A stretch of DNA of 64,000 nucleotides from Grammothele lineata (Eukaryota > Basidiomycota > Agaricomycetes > Polyporales > Polyporaceae), in NCBI GenBank assembly GCA_002150815.3, contig NDFF03000398.1, positions 186,001 through 250,000 of the forward strand, written 5' to 3'. Shown piece after piece: positions 1 to 12,069 of the stretch. Each line of letters starts with the position of its first letter. Position 1 is the first letter of the stretch. The notes beneath the pieces are model-generated. The model saw only the letters and a program-made list of their open reading frames with translations, did no database searches and was not told where the DNA came from. The translations under genes were made by a program, and so were the position numbers.

Positions 1-431
1 TCTTCAAGCGGTTCTACACCGCCGCGGGCGACGAGGACGGTGTCAAGTCGCCCGCGTCCGCATCTACATCTACATCTGCATCCGACCCCGCCAAGAACGG
101 CGCGGACAGCGAAAAGCGCGCATCCGACGATGACGCGCCTTCACGGTCACCTTCAGAAAAGCCTCCCTCCCCGCGGGGCGACCTCCACCAGCACAAGCCG
201 ATCCTCACGCACTCCGAGGCGGAGGAACTGGCCGCGGCGTTCGCAGCTGCGATCCCCTCGCGCGCGTTCTCGATGGCGACGCTGCAGGGGTACCTCATGG
301 CGTACAAGGTCCGCCCGCGGGAGGCGGTCGCGGGCGCGCCCGCGTGGGTCGCGCGCAAGCTTGGGAACAACGTGATGCAAGCTGCGGCGCGGGAGGCGGC
401 CGCAGTCGCGAAGACGGTGGATGAGAAGTGA
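1..431 (+). CDS. BCS1-like AAA ATPase, C-terminal part (5' end outside window)
   Basis: Open frame from base 3 to the TGA at 429-431, with no start inside the window. The window begins in the motif FKRFYTAA, which in the neighbouring complete paralogue follows the AAA core (there FRRFYLPS). After a serine/acid-rich linker comes a segment (AELAAAFAAAIP, then FSMATLQGYLMA) that is nearly identical to the end of the gene at 2504-4748. By homology this is a tandem paralogue of the BCS1 family, mitochondrial inner-membrane AAA proteins; true BCS1 inserts the Rieske protein into complex III. In fungi many BCS1-like paralogues have drifted from that role, so the substrate here is unknown. The ATPase core is not in the window. 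Confidence 0.85.
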   Translation, partial: FKRFYTAAGDEDGVKSPASASTSTSASDPAKNGADSEKRASDDDAPSRSPSEKPPSPRGDLHQHKPILTHSEAEELAAAFAAAIPSRAFSMATLQGYLMAYKVRPREAVAGAPAWVARKLGNNVMQAAAREAAAVAKTVDEK

Positions 432-2389
432 AATGAAGGGAGGGCGGGTGACCGGGGAGGGACCACTAGGACGCGGGCGGGCCGATATGTGGTTCCTGCA
501 GCTGCTGCAGTTGTCGCGGCGTGATGTGTGCGGCCCTGAGCCTTGGGCGGGGTCTTGACGTCTGGACATTGTACGATTGTATGCATTTAGTAGACTAGGG
601 TAGCATCAGATAATGTGACAGACGAGCATGCCGCAGAACGACAGGCGTGGACCATTACCATGTGTTGTGTGCCACAGCGACGCTCTGCGCGCGGTACGAA
701 GCTTCCCCGACGCCGTGTTATGAGCACGTCCGCGGTCCGCACGTCCGCACTGACGAATGCCTAAGGGCACACATCTCCTGCCAAATGCGTACAGGATATT
801 GAAAGATGGCGATGATAGCGAGCGTCGTGAGGCCCAGGCCCAGTATGCCGCAGACAAGGGTCTGCTTGACAAGAGCTTCGAACAAGGGTTGCGGTCAGCG
901 TCGAGCTTCGAAGGAAGTCGCGTGGGATGCCGTACGCACAGAAGGCGCAACACACCGCTGGAGTGACAATGGCTTTGACAAGATGTGTGAGAGAGGCTGG
1001 GACATCTGTTCGCAGAAAGGATAGCAAGGGATCTTAGTGTCCTGCCGCTTTCGTCCGGCGATGTTCTTAACTCCCGAGAAAGGAAGGTTACGTACAAAAG
1101 ATGGCAGCAAGGAAGTTCCTGACGAACATTCAATTTCCTGATGTCAGTTATAGAAGTGAATTTTGAGCTCACTCCATCCTCTTAAAGGTGCTGTATGCGT
1201 TTCAGGAACTCGTAGGAAGTCACAGCCTGACCTGGGGGTTCTTGGATATGTAGGAATGAGATGTCTGGTCTTGCAGGAATGAGATACATAGAAATAGGCG
1301 TTATGTGTAGTATCGTTGTTGTCTCTGTTTCTCCGGTGACAAAAGTAATGCCTATCACGCGCTGAATCAACCTCTTCCTTCTGCAACTGTGCGTACGCCC
1401 CAATTCTCTTGATCTCATGAGAAGGGAATCGAATATTGCCTCCGTGGTCACTGGTGAGTGTTCTCGTTTTGTTTCCATCATATTCTCATTCACGTATACT
1501 GGGATAGAAGGATTCGTTGGAAATCAAATGATACGGCGACGCTGTGTTGCCCCAGGGAAAGTGAGTCACCGAGACACACGGAAGTATGCCTCGTTGCGGT
1601 AACAAAAAACGAGGTGGCGCACAGCGTGACGGATTGAGCAGTGGCGTCGAAACGGCGACCCACGATGACCGAGTCTTCTCCTGCTATAAGGAGGAATCTG
1701 TAATAGAAGAACGCCAGCCAGCGCACATATGCAGTTGGCAGTGCGCCAGGATATTTGGAAAATGTCGCCGGAGTGTGACCAGTAGCGACTCGGAAAGGAG
1801 GGAATGGTCGTAGCCTGGTCGGCAATTGCCGCATCCGGTAACCGACTGTAACCGACGGCGGTTCGATATGACGCATCGCCTCCCGGCCCTTGCTTTTTCG
1901 CGCGACGTCGTCAGCGACGGCTCTCTCGGTGGTGTCTTCCCCGACTCGCGCTCCGACTCATGCTTCGCCTAAAAGTGCCCAGCTAGTCACCAACTCGCGG
2001 TGAAGACCAGTGCGCCTCCGCGAGGTGGCAACCTCGGTCCGCGGACAGGTGTTCTGTGTCCGCCTTGGTACCCATGTGGAACGTTGGCGTAGGGCTGGGT
2101 GGAAGGACAGAACCACGTACGTATACTGCTTCTGGAGATGCGCCCCCCGAATTCCAAACGACATGGGAAGATACACGGGCACGGGATAGCGGCGTGGACA
2201 GCTCTTCACTCGCATCAATACAGCGCACAATCGATTCGCAATTGAGGCCCATGCTTCAGGCCAAGGCGTAGTGGGAGTCATCGATCACCGCTGTGACTCT
2301 GGCGCCACAGCACCGCTCAGGCTAGAGACGGGTCCGAACGAATGTTCGCTGAGTACGTTTTGATTTCCGCAAAGGGCCTCGCGCGTTGA
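432..2389. other. Intergenic region, no gene recognised
   Basis: About 2 kb between the two BCS1-like genes. Short open frames exist on both strands, but none has splice-supported extensions, recognisable domains or the codon usage of the neighbours. The right end is the promoter of the next gene. Confidence 0.6.
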
Positions 2390-2396
2390 TATAAAG
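2390..2396 (+). promoter_or_regulatory. TATA-like box of the BCS1-like gene
   Basis: TATAAAG lies 108 bp upstream of the ATG at 2504, followed by a pyrimidine-rich leader. This spacing is normal for a fungal core promoter. Assigned by sequence only. Confidence 0.45.
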
Positions 2397-2503
2397 CTGA
2401 TGCTGCAGGCTCTGACATCCCTCAGGGTCCGGCCTCATTTCCGCACTCCTACGACCTTCTCCTACCCCAAAATCTTCGGTACTCCTCCAGAACGCCTCAA
2501 CAG

Positions 2504-4748
2504 ATGGACGCCGTCGCCGTCCTGCAGACCGTTCTTTCCGCCGTCCAATCAGGCTCCATTAGTGGCCTCGACATCTCCGACGTCATCTCCGTCGCCAACG
2601 CCACCGCAGGCACAAGCCGGCCCGAGGCCTCGTCCGCCACATCGTTCTCGCCATCGGGCATTCCTAGACTCGTGCTCAACATTCTGTCTCTGTCTGTTGT
2701 CCGCGACTGGCTCAAGCTCCTCCTCATCGGTGCTGCCCTCGAACTCTGCCGCCGGTGGCTGACAACTCTCATCGATGTGGCCAGAAATTACTTTTGGATC
2801 ACCGTCACCCTCGACGAGGGTGATGACTGCGGTCGTGAGTGCTCGTCGTGTTCTTCTTTGTCAGGTTGGCCGGCCTTGGATAGTACGCTCATGTTTTGTT
2901 ACATGTACACAGATTGGCTCATGTATTGGTTATCTAAGCATACGGTCTTTCGTAAGTACTACGTCGTCTCGCGAACTGAGCTGTGGGCTCACAGCGCCTG
3001 GTTCAGGTACTGCTCGTACCCTTGATGTTAGCACGAGAACATTCGGGCTAGACACTGCAGTCATGTCGGAGATGGCGACCTCGGACGACATCTCGAAGGG
3101 TCGTCGCATCTCGTTCTTGCCTTCTTTGGACACAAAATACACCCTGTGGTACAAGTTCCGATACGTCAGCGTCACCCGACACCAGGTCAACGATAACCCA
3201 TGGCATACGCGCAGCAATCTCCATATCCAGTGAGGTGGAAAGTTCATCCGAGACACAATGGACGCTAACCACACTAATAGAATGTTCACACGTAATCACG
3301 CGTTACTTCGAGAACTTCTCCTCGAGGCAAAGAAGATGTACTATGCGGCCAGCAAGAACATGATCTCGGTCTACGTGTGTGACAGGTGTGCCTTCTCCTC
3401 CAGGCGCCGCCGGCCCGTCGCTTACCTTATGTTCCCAGCAACGACTACTGGAAGCTCATGTGTACCCAGCCTAAGCGATCGATAAAGTCTATCATTCTCG
3501 ACCCTGGCATCATTGAGCTTGTTCTAAATGACGCCAAAGACTTCCTCGCAAGCAAAGAGTGGTATGCCGAGCGTGGTAAGTACACGGTGCCAATCGCACT
3601 GTCCTGCTCTGCGCTTATGACTGCTCCCGCGTGTCTCAGGCATTCCTCATCGTCGCGGATACCTGCTTTACGGTGCTCCCGGCGCGGGCAAGACCTCGCT
3701 CATCCACAGCATTGCCGGAGAGCTCAACCTCGACGTCTACATCCTTTCCCTCACGCGCCTTGGCATGGACGACGCAACGCTGAACTCGACGATCGCTGAG
3801 CTCCCCGATGAGTGCATCGTTCTGATCGAGGACATCGACGCAGCCTTCCACCAGGGTATCAAGCGCAACATCGCCGACCCCGAGAAGCAGCGACGCGGCG
3901 CGGAACAGCACGAACCCCCCACCCAAAACCCGCAGCAGGACAGCGCCGACTCAGTGTGCCGCATCACGCTCTCAGGCCTCCTCAACGCACTCGACGGTAT
4001 CGGCGCGCAGGAGGGTCGCATCCTCTTCGCGACGACCAACGACCGCAACTCTCTCGATCCCGCGCTCTGTCGCCCGGGCAGGCTCGACCTCCACGTGCGG
4101 TTCAAACTCGCCAGCAAGTACCAGTGCCGCGAGCTCTTCCGCCGCTTCTACCTCCCCTCAAGCGCGTGCGACGACGAGGACAGTAAGGACGACGAGAAGG
4201 TCGCGGACGAACTCGACGAAAAAGATTCCGGATACGGCTCGCGTCCGTGCAGCGACAAGGCCGACTCTCCTACCGCACCCACTGCGCCCCTCCCCGGCAC
4301 TCCTGCGCTCACCTCCGATGAAGACGAGGATCAGGCCGTCAGCGCTGGGGAGGACGCGACGTACGTCGGCGTCGCGCACTCCCAGCGCGCACCCAAGCTC
4401 TCCCGGCGCGAGGCTGCTGAGCTCGCGGACGCGTTCGCCGCGGCGATCCCCAACCGCGCGTTCTCTATGGCGACGCTGCAGGGGTACTTGATGGCGCACA
4501 AGACGCAGCCGCACGCGGCGGTCGCGGGCGCGGAGGCGTGGGTTGCGAAGAAAATGAGGGAGAGCGCGCGGGGTGTTGCGAGCGACGACGCGCCGCCGAC
4601 CGCTGGTGAGTCAGAGAGCGAAGGCAACGGCGCCCAGGCGTCAGAGCCTTCGTCAACTCCTCCTGTGGACGACAAAGCAACGAAGGAAAGTGCTCCTATA
4701 CCAGATACGGAGGAGGGCGAAACTGTTGTCTCTGATGCTGCTCCTTGA
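2504..4748 (+). CDS. BCS1-like mitochondrial AAA ATPase (complete, 6 exons)
   Basis: Exons 2504-2834, 2913-2951, 3007-3229, 3281-3385, 3439-3575 and 3640-4748; phases agree and give about 647 residues. A hydrophobic stretch near residues 60-85 is the likely membrane anchor. It is followed by a BCS1-N-type region (WLMYWLSKH, then RISFLPSLDTKYTLWYKFR). The AAA core has Walker A GAPGAGKTS, Walker B IVLIEDIDAAF, and a late GRLDLHVRF segment with arginines, as in BCS1. The C-terminus is a long acidic, Ser/Pro-rich tail carrying the AAAIPNRAFSMATLQGYLM motif shared with the gene at 1-431. An acidic insert lies between Walker B and the sensor region. The family acts in the mitochondrial inner membrane on folded substrates; the specific substrate here is unknown. 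Confidence 0.92.
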
Positions 4749-5091
4749 GTTACACGCTCGCTTCCTGGCTGTTGGGTTCTCTTGCATTCTGGACATCCGG
4801 CGTTCCCTTCATTTCGCGCTTGAACATTACGTTGACTGTTTGAACTGTTTGCTTCCTGCTATCGATGCTGTATCTCTTAGTCCTGTTCCACTGTACTGTC
4901 AATATATACCACACGACCCGACTTCTCCCACACTATCCTCCATCCGCAGGAATCTTCGCACGTGGCGGATCAGAGTGGAAGAAAGAAGTAGACTAGCAAG
5001 GGCTGTGCACATGGTTGAGTCCGAGCCTCACGGCGACCAGCTGTGAGCTGCTGTGAGTCAGCGGCAAACCGCCAGTCTCTTCCGACCGTCC
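4749..5091. other. Intergenic spacer
   Basis: Presumed 3' UTR of the BCS1-like gene plus the promoter of the next gene. No gene seen. Confidence 0.5.
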
Positions 5092-5702
5092 ATGTCGATG
5101 CCCCCACAAGCCTTGTTCATCAGCGAGATTCTCTTCGAGATCTTCGGCGCATTAGCATGTCAGGATGGAGACCCATATTCCCTTGTGCCTGGATGTGCAC
5201 AAGACAGCAAAATCAGGAAGTATTCGCTGGCCAGCGCAGCTCTTGTGTGTAAAGCATTCGCAGAGCCGGCTTCTCAGGTCCTCTGGACTACGTTCTACGA
5301 CGGAGATCTGTTCACAATACTCGATTGCCTTCCTGGGTTCGTGACGCCTCCCATCCCTCCCTTCGGCTCTCACCGAGTTTCTGTAAGTTCCGTCTGTACA
5401 TCTGCAACTGCTGGTACTAGGTGTCCCCAACCGCACCCAGACTGACCAGTCAAACATGACGTCCTTAGGTTCTCGAACACACTTCTCCGGAGGACTGGGA
5501 CGCATTCTTGCGCTTCACCGCCACGCGCGTGCGCCGCATATGGTTCCGCCAACCCCTCTGGGATCCCTCCCTCCAGCGAGCCATCCATCCCTCTGTGTTC
5601 ACGACGCTCTCAATGCGCCTCGGAGGTCGCGCTCTCTGCGCTAACCTCCACACCCTCACTTGGACGTCCACTACCCACGCCCTCGGAGACGCTCACATCC
5701 TG

Positions 5703-5747
5703 CCATCAGGAAAAACCCGAATGCCTAACTAGCAGTAAATTAGGGCT
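5703..5747 (+). repeat. Left terminal inverted repeat
   Basis: Begins CCATCAGGAAAAACCCG and pairs with the reverse complement of 7252-7295. Confidence 0.7.
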
Positions 5748-7251
5748 AAACTTCCTAACGGCCGTCTAATGGAGGCCAAGTTACTTACTTTCTACCAAGT
5801 GGTCCCCGTACTTAACATATGCATACGCTCCCGGAGGACACTTGTCTGAATCGATTTGGACGCTCGAAATACTGCATGAGCGAGCATGAGAACCGCATGA
5901 ACGTGGGCGCTTGAGTGGCTTGGGTCGATGCGCGAAGTGTCGTCAAGCCGGCCCTAAATGGGAGCGCCCAGAGACTGACACGGTCACGACATCATTTTCA
6001 CTTCCTCGCCTTTCCCTCCTTGCAACCGCGTCGTACGCTATATGCAGTCGTCAGTCTCATCCCCCGGGTACGCTTGTCCCATCACAGTCCCTCACGTCTG
6101 TTCTCTGAATGCCATTATCGTATGACGTGGTGAGTCGTTATCCTATCCCATACTAGCCCGGTGTTGCGGGATCTGTTTATACGTTGGCAAGCGTATCCGC
6201 CGTGAGTCATATGTCAACCTCGTCGGATGCCCAACACATGCTAATATGCTTCGGTTGTGCATGCGTGTAGCTCTTCAAGAGTCTTGTAGTCTTTGCGGGA
6301 GGTTATGGAGGGATGGCATGGGTCATGGCGTGGTTGCTAAGTGAGTTTCTAGATACATCACCCTTCGCGTTTGTCCTCAAAATTTGCCGCTTCCCCTCCT
6401 CAAGCCCTCTGTCACGCATCTCTTGATTGTGTGTTAGTATTTGCAGTCTGAGTGAGTTCTTCCACCTTATATGGCCTGATCATATCATCAAGATGTCCTG
6501 GAGTATCATTTAGATGAGAAGGCCCAGTAGTACGGGTACATCGGGTACTACCGCCTCTCTGCTTGTGAAGGTCAGCCCTTGCAAGTATCAGGGTGAGGTC
6601 TTAGGCCTGCGCCAACGATGTCTTTTCGTCTTTCCGTGGGCTGAGTTCGGCCTTTCGCATCCGCGGGAGCGACAGCCACGGGAAGAGCCAGCGTGTGCCG
6701 TACGTCCTCGCTCCCACTAGCTCCAGTGCCCCGCTCCGACTGGCACCCACAGAGGCTACAGCATGCGCAAGGATGCGCACGCGCGCACGGAGGACGGGGA
6801 GAGGCTCGGGAAGGATAGGGAGACCAAAGAGTCAGACCATGGAGAGGTGGGGCGAGGCGAGGTGCTCGAGCGAGGCACTGGACGAGCCAGGCTCGTCGAA
6901 CGCGCGCTGCAGTGTCTCGCCCTAAGTGGGAGACAGTGCGAATGCGCGTATCGAGAGGCTCGAAAACGCCACGGGTTTGGGCAGCCCAGTCGCTGCGGAA
7001 GCGGGGGCCCAGGCACACTGCTTCTCAGGTAACATCTCGGTGTCCGTTGTCCCCGCGATGCGCATAGTACCCCACGAGTAGAGTATATGTACTTGTACGT
7101 AGTCGTCTTAGAATGAGCATGGCCTGTTAAGATTCAACGAACGTCCCAATGGTGTGTCCTGGGTGTGAACTCATTGCCAACTATTCGTAACTCAAGCCTG
7201 TAATTATTTCGGGACCTTGCGAATTATCGTAACGATCTAATGTGGCTCATG

Positions 7252-7295
7252 AGCCCAAATTATCGCTCATTACGAACTGAGGTTTTCCCTGATGG
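7252..7295 (-). repeat. Right terminal inverted repeat
   Basis: Its reverse complement begins CCATCAGGGAAAACCTC and matches the left end, with a shared TAA-rich middle and GGGCT at the inner edge. Confidence 0.7.
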
Positions 7296-8628
7296 CCCCT
7301 TCTAGTGGGACCTTCCCTTCGAGTCTTATGCGTGCGGCGATCGCCCGTAAGGAACGTATTCCGAAGCCACAAACCGTCGCTCGATTCCTTTGGCTTCCAA
7401 GGGATCAACGCTCTGTGCCCGGGGCTGGAGGAAATCGAAGTGCGCGGCTTGTGCACACGCGAAGTCGCCTCGTTCGTGACTTGCAAGGGTTTGCGCCTGC
7501 TAGATGCCGAGACGTTACCGAGCACGTTGTTCAAGCGCATCGCGGAGCTGCCACATCTGGAGGAACTTAGGTGCAGAGTCTTGACATCGGACACAAGCAC
7601 AGACGTCGGAGCGGCGCTCCAAGCTGGACGGACGCCGGGCGCTGCTGGTAGCAGCTCAATCCCGTTTCGCGCCCTGAAGAAGGTCACCATAGACAGAACT
7701 GAGGAGGGGCAGTGCGAACGTGCCGTAAGGCTCATATCTGAGTCCCGCGCCAAGTCCGTCAGGCTCACCCTCACACCCTGGACCACCAACCCGCTGGGGT
7801 CGGCCTACCACCACGCACTGGCCGTGTTCTGCTCGCCGTCGCTAGCCTCCTCGCTCCGCGCACTCTCTCTGCATATCTCGAAGTTTGTTGGAGAAGAGGA
7901 CGTGACGTTCGCGGACGCCCTTACGCCACTCCTTCGCCTGGCCCGCCTGGAGGAGATTCGAGTCACCGTGGACACCACGCCGCTCTTAATGTCTAGCGCA
8001 GACGTTGCACGGATGGCAGATGCGTGGCCCGCGCTCGGCTCAATCTGCATCTCTGACAACGGATATCAAAGGAGGTGGCTCGCGCAACGAGACATTGAAG
8101 AGCACCCTGCTTTTCCCGGGCCATCTGTAGTAGCCTTGGTCGACCTCGCGGAACAGTGTAGAGGGCTTGAGTCCGTGATGATCTCCGTTGCGGATGTTGG
8201 AGACACCGAACTGCGCGTGCTTGAAGAGCGCGTTGAGCTGATTGCAGCCGCGAAGATAGGAGAGGAAGAGCTCCAGATGAACCTAACGCGTCTCTGCATA
8301 GCTAATCACAATCGTGCCAACGATCTTGTGATTGCAGACGTGGAACGTCTTGCACAAGCGCTGAGCGGGCGGTTCCCAAACCTCGAGGGAGAGGGAGTGC
8401 TGCCGCTAGGCCAACGGAAAGTTCTTCGATATGCGCCTGCCTGGTCAACGTATGGCCTCGAAATAGAGAGGAAGCCTGCGCACGACTTGATGACGAGGCT
8501 CGACGAAATCCAGGCGGAGAGGAGGGCAAGGTTGAGCATTACAACATACAGCTGAACGGGTTCGTATGACAGCGGTGAATTCAAGTAGGGCAGCGTACTT
8601 ACCATAGAAATGGGAACAGGAACAACAC

Positions 8629-10061
8629 TCAGCCCCATCTTTTGTCCCATCGCCCGACGCTCTCAGCGTGTACCCACCACTCGTTCGTAGAGCCATCCTC
8701 GCCGTCCTTCCGCGAATAAACGAGTGACCATGTGTGTTCGGAATCAGTCCGGGGCATGCGCAGTGGAGGTACTTGCATGCCATTTTCTGGTAGGAAAGTG
8801 ACTGGCGACGTCGTGATACACTGGGAGACTATTGCCACAAATCCGGGGACGGGGACATTAGGAGACCTATTATATCCGTCAGTGAGAGTGCTGCAATGGG
8901 ATGCAGGCTACATACGAGATCACGTCGAGTATAGATCGCACGAACCGAGGCGGGATAAAGCCTGTCCACCTCATCGTTGTGAGTTCTCCAATATGTGAAG
9001 GCTCAGGTGGGGAGTATACTGCAATGAATGGATCGCAGCGGTCCGCGACTGACAGCCTATATGAACGTTAGTCGTCGATTCAGACTATCAGAACGCATGG
9101 TTCACCTAGGAGAACTTAAAACGGCCATCGCGACCCATTCGAACAGGGTTGATGTGGGTTCTTCCCACCCCTCCTTGTCATTTGAATTGATGGATAACTT
9201 TTGATGTTCAAGGTCCGGAATGTGCACATTGGCCGTTTTCCTGGTAATCTTCTCCACTGGTCGACTCATGCTACCTGAGGGAAGGTCGTAATCTGCAGAC
9301 CCAGGCGTCAGCATACATGAAATATCTCAAACCGGAGATGTTCATACTTCCGTCAAGAAAGTACTGTATTTTCCACTTCCCACGATTCTTATCCCATCGT
9401 TCGAGAATAGCCGCCTCCTTGGGTCCATAGGGTACCCAGTTTTTCATGTCGCTGCCTTTGAAGTATGTGTTCCTGAGAGGCATATGAATGACTGGAGTTT
9501 ACAGAAATCAGCTGTATCCAGTAACACACGACGATATGTCTTGCCGTGGGTGTCCTGGCATCCCTTCCAGGGCAATCGTTCTCCGACTATCCCAAGAGTT
9601 TCGTACGTCTCCTTGTTTACTGCGAGCGTCAAGACACCCCGGGAGTCCAGACACCACACGTTGTCACTACCGCAGCCGGAGGTGCCAACTGCGGTTATGA
9701 GGCTATCAAGCATATTATGGTTCAGCATTGGGTCCATAACCGTGAACGAGGGGAGGACGGACCTTTCTGGCGCTACGTCGCTAACGTAGCATTTAGCGAA
9801 GGAAAGGAATTCGCTTAGTGAGCACTCAAGAGTCTGGTAGGTAATCTCGAGACCACTGAGAGCGGCTTCCAAAGCGGCAGACGACTCGAATACTATGTCG
9901 AGCTGTATCGGTGCAAGATGTCAGGAACTCTCAAACCCAGCCGCGGAGGAAAAATTGTGACCTTCCTGATGGTTGAACGGATACGAGGAAGCGAAAGAGC
10001 GCAGTTTCTGCGAGCGGTGGTGATACGTTACGAGTGTTCTGGTTTCTCCATGAGCGGCCAT
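8629..10061 (-). CDS. RPP40: RNase P/MRP protein subunit RPP40-like (6 exons)
   Basis: Read on the minus strand: exons 10061-9962, 9892-9530, 9491-9348, 9292-9106, 9056-about 8912 and about 8820-8629, total ~376 residues. The ATG at 10061 has a good context (cacaaATGG). Family hallmarks of RPP40 (PF08584, by memory of the family) appear in order: YPFNHQ near residue 30, LAVNKETYETLGIVGER in the middle, YRLIHMPLR, TSTLFEWVAMA, DPFIAVYSPPEPS, MRWTGFIPPRFV, and TSPVTF near the end. Exons 1-5 are phase-consistent. The last intron is the weak point: the best donor (gtatgt) is out of phase, and a gtagcc or gtgatc donor with acceptor tctcccag keeps the frame. The protein would serve tRNA 5' processing (RNase P) or pre-rRNA processing (RNase MRP) in the nucleolus. 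It converges on the F-box gene, with stops 74 bp apart. Confidence 0.85.
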
Positions 10062-10380
10062 TTGTGACACGGTACGTCGTCGAAGGAAAGAGTTTGAGGT
10101 GGAGCGTAGCGTTCTTCTGAACCCGCAAGTTGAACTCCGAGTCGCGGGAAGCCCTAGCGAGGCGCCGCCGCCGTCGGTGGCTGCCGCAACACACGTGGCG
10201 CTCGCGTGGCATGTCCATGTCTACTCCGAGTCGGACGCCAGACCTTGCGCTACTGATGCCACAACCATGAAAATGCCAGCCCCATCTTGGTGAGTGCACC
10301 TCTTGTGCGATTAAGCGTACAACTACATGCACGTAAAATTATCTCGATATTAGTACCATATGGATATGTGCAAAAACACG
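10062..10380. other. Intergenic spacer
   Basis: Promoter of the RPP40-like gene and 3' end of the upstream minus-strand F-box gene. No further gene seen. Confidence 0.5.
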
Positions 10381-12069
10381 CTAGACCGCCGGGCTCCGTA
10401 ATGCGTCCAACGCAGTTATGGTTTGTGTCCAGCGTGAAGAAGATAGACGAGGTGCACGAAGCGCAACGCCAGGTGCTAGTTCAAACAGAAGCCGTGCGAG
10501 CTCCTTCGTGTCTGCTATCTTGCTCCGCCATCCTCCATCTGCAATCTCGAACTCCGTCAGCGCGCACCCAGACTTCTTCGCGACGTCTGCGCGCGGTGCC
10601 AGCGAGCCACGCCCCACAGTGGCCTCGGCGTCGACGATGCATGGGAAGACCACCCGCTCGAGGCGCGGGCAAAGCGCCACCATGCGCGCGAGCGTGCGCG
10701 GGGAGAAGGGCGCGGCCGCCTTGTCGCCGTCATCACTACCAGCGAACGCGCACTCGAGCGCAAAGCGGCGGAGCTGTGGCCATGCGCGCGCGAGCCCATC
10801 GACGTCTGCCTCTCCCATTGGAAGAGTGGAGACATGCTTCGGGGATAGAGAGAGGTGGAATTCGGTGAGATCCCGGATTCGGAGGAGTGGTTGGAGGTAT
10901 TCGATGAGTGTGCTCGAGAGGGAGGCGGGTGGGCCGATGGTCTCGAAGGAAAGATCCAGCACGCGGAGACTCGGCGCGAAACGGCCATGAAGGGTACCGA
11001 AGAGGCGCGGGAGGGTATCGTGCATGGAAGCTGTTTTGCATTGAGAAGCTTCGAGGTAAAGAGAATGCAGGGAGGGGAAGGCCGACTGCTCGAGAAGGTC
11101 CGTCGCGTCCTGGCAGATTCGACACCAACGTCAGTACATGGGAACGAGGAGCATGCAGAATTCCGTACCTCGAGGGAATTGCATAATGCGCTTGGTAGGC
11201 GGATCTTCAGCGTCTGAAGGTTATGTAGGTCGGTAAGACCAGGGAGGAGAATGGGACTGGTGTTCGTGCCATACACGGGATCCAAAACATCGAACGTCTC
11301 GAGATGTGCGAAATGGTGTAAGGGAAATGTCCATGAGTCCTGAATACCGCCCATCCGTGTTATTCGGAGATATTTCAACGAAGGCGCTCTCTCAGCGACG
11401 TTCTTCAACAGAGCATCGACAAATGTTTGAGATTCGTGAGGCTTGGGGGCTATCTGTGAATGAGTCCTCTCGAAGACGATGTGTATCGACCTCAAAGAAC
11501 CCGAGAGAAGAGGAAGGACGCTAGTTGCGCCCGGAACCTCTTGGGACCATCGCAGCCTGGTGAGATGCGTCAATAGGGGAAAGTCGGGTAGCTCTCCGGA
11601 GCGATGCTGCAACTGGTGTACACTGCGGACCCAGGCCGAATATTGGGCATGACGAGATGGAGGAAGAGGCACTCGGCTCTGTCGAGTCTGCCACCGAACA
11701 TCCATGACGTCAGTAGGCAGCTCGGAGTTAACAGGCCTCGGACAGCCTGGTGCTTACCGAGTGCAACACGGGGGCGGCAGGAATCCCGAGCCTAGCGATG
11801 TCCAATGATGAGAGCTTGGAGAGCCTCAGCAGCGGGCTTGTGTCGTCGAGCTCGCGCCAGAGGACGGACGCGGCGGGATCGAAGAAGGCCTTGCACACGC
11901 GAGCGCAGCCCGCGAGCGTCCGCCGACGCTCGGCCCTTTCGGCCCGTGACGGTGCGGAGAAGCCGCTCGCCAGCGCATTGTAGTGGTACCACGAGTCTTC
12001 CGGGAGCGCGAGTTCCTCGAAGATGGGGTAGAGGATGTCCTGGTTGTGCAGCGCGTGCTGTGTGGACAT
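10381..12069 (-). CDS. F-box-like/LRR-type protein (3 exons)
   Basis: Minus-strand exons 12069-11758, 11687-11169 and 11109-10381; all junctions are phase 0 and total 519 residues. The N-terminus has an F-box-like pattern (DILYPIFEELALP, then CARVCKAFFDPAASVLWREL), followed by a VPLPPSRHAQYSAWVRSVH-type linker. The rest is a series of leucine-rich, F-box-associated repeats (LTHLTRLRW, APSLKYLRITRMGGIQDS, LETFDVLDP, LPRLFGTLHGRFAPSLRVLDL) common in basidiomycete F-box families. The likely role is substrate adaptor of an SCF ubiquitin ligase; the target is unknown. It is paralogous to 5092-8555 and 12663-14402. Confidence 0.88.

Larger units (their letters stand above)
5703..7295. mobile_element. 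Non-autonomous DNA transposon-like element with terminal inverted repeats
   Basis: Left end 5703-5747 and the reverse complement of right end 7252-7295 align over ~45 bp with about three-quarters identity and one gap. Both begin CCATCAGG followed by (G/A)AAAACC and end near a TTnGGGCT block. The element sits inside an F-box gene whose reading frame is continuous across it. No open frame inside resembles a transposase, so it would need an enzyme in trans. The CAGGG-like tip suggests hAT, but I see no clean 8 bp target-site duplication, so the superfamily is unassigned. Confidence 0.7.
5092..8555 (+). pseudogene. F-box-like/LRR-type protein, split by an inserted element
   Basis: The first exon (5092-5382) starts at ATG and encodes an F-box-like N-terminus (ISEILFEIFGAL, then SAALVCKAFAEPASQVLW). 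An intron at 5383-5468 follows. Exon 2 runs from 5469 to about 5702 and then meets stop codons within a few codons of entering a ~1.6 kb insertion. Beyond it, from about 7296 to the TGA at 8553-8555, the frame resumes (PLLVGPSLRVLCVRR) and continues for ~420 residues of leucine-rich, F-box-associated sequence. Joining ctg (5700-5702) to ccc (7296-7298) restores one frame. The F-box-like half and the LRR-like half match the layout of the intact paralogues at 10381-12069 and 12663-14402. Such proteins are usually substrate adaptors of SCF ubiquitin ligases. This copy should not yield a full protein unless the insertion is spliced out. Confidence 0.75.

Noticed and set aside
5703..7295. Reading the interval as an ordinary intron
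   Set aside because: No GT at the left edge or AG at the right edge that would restore the frame, and the ends are inverted repeats.
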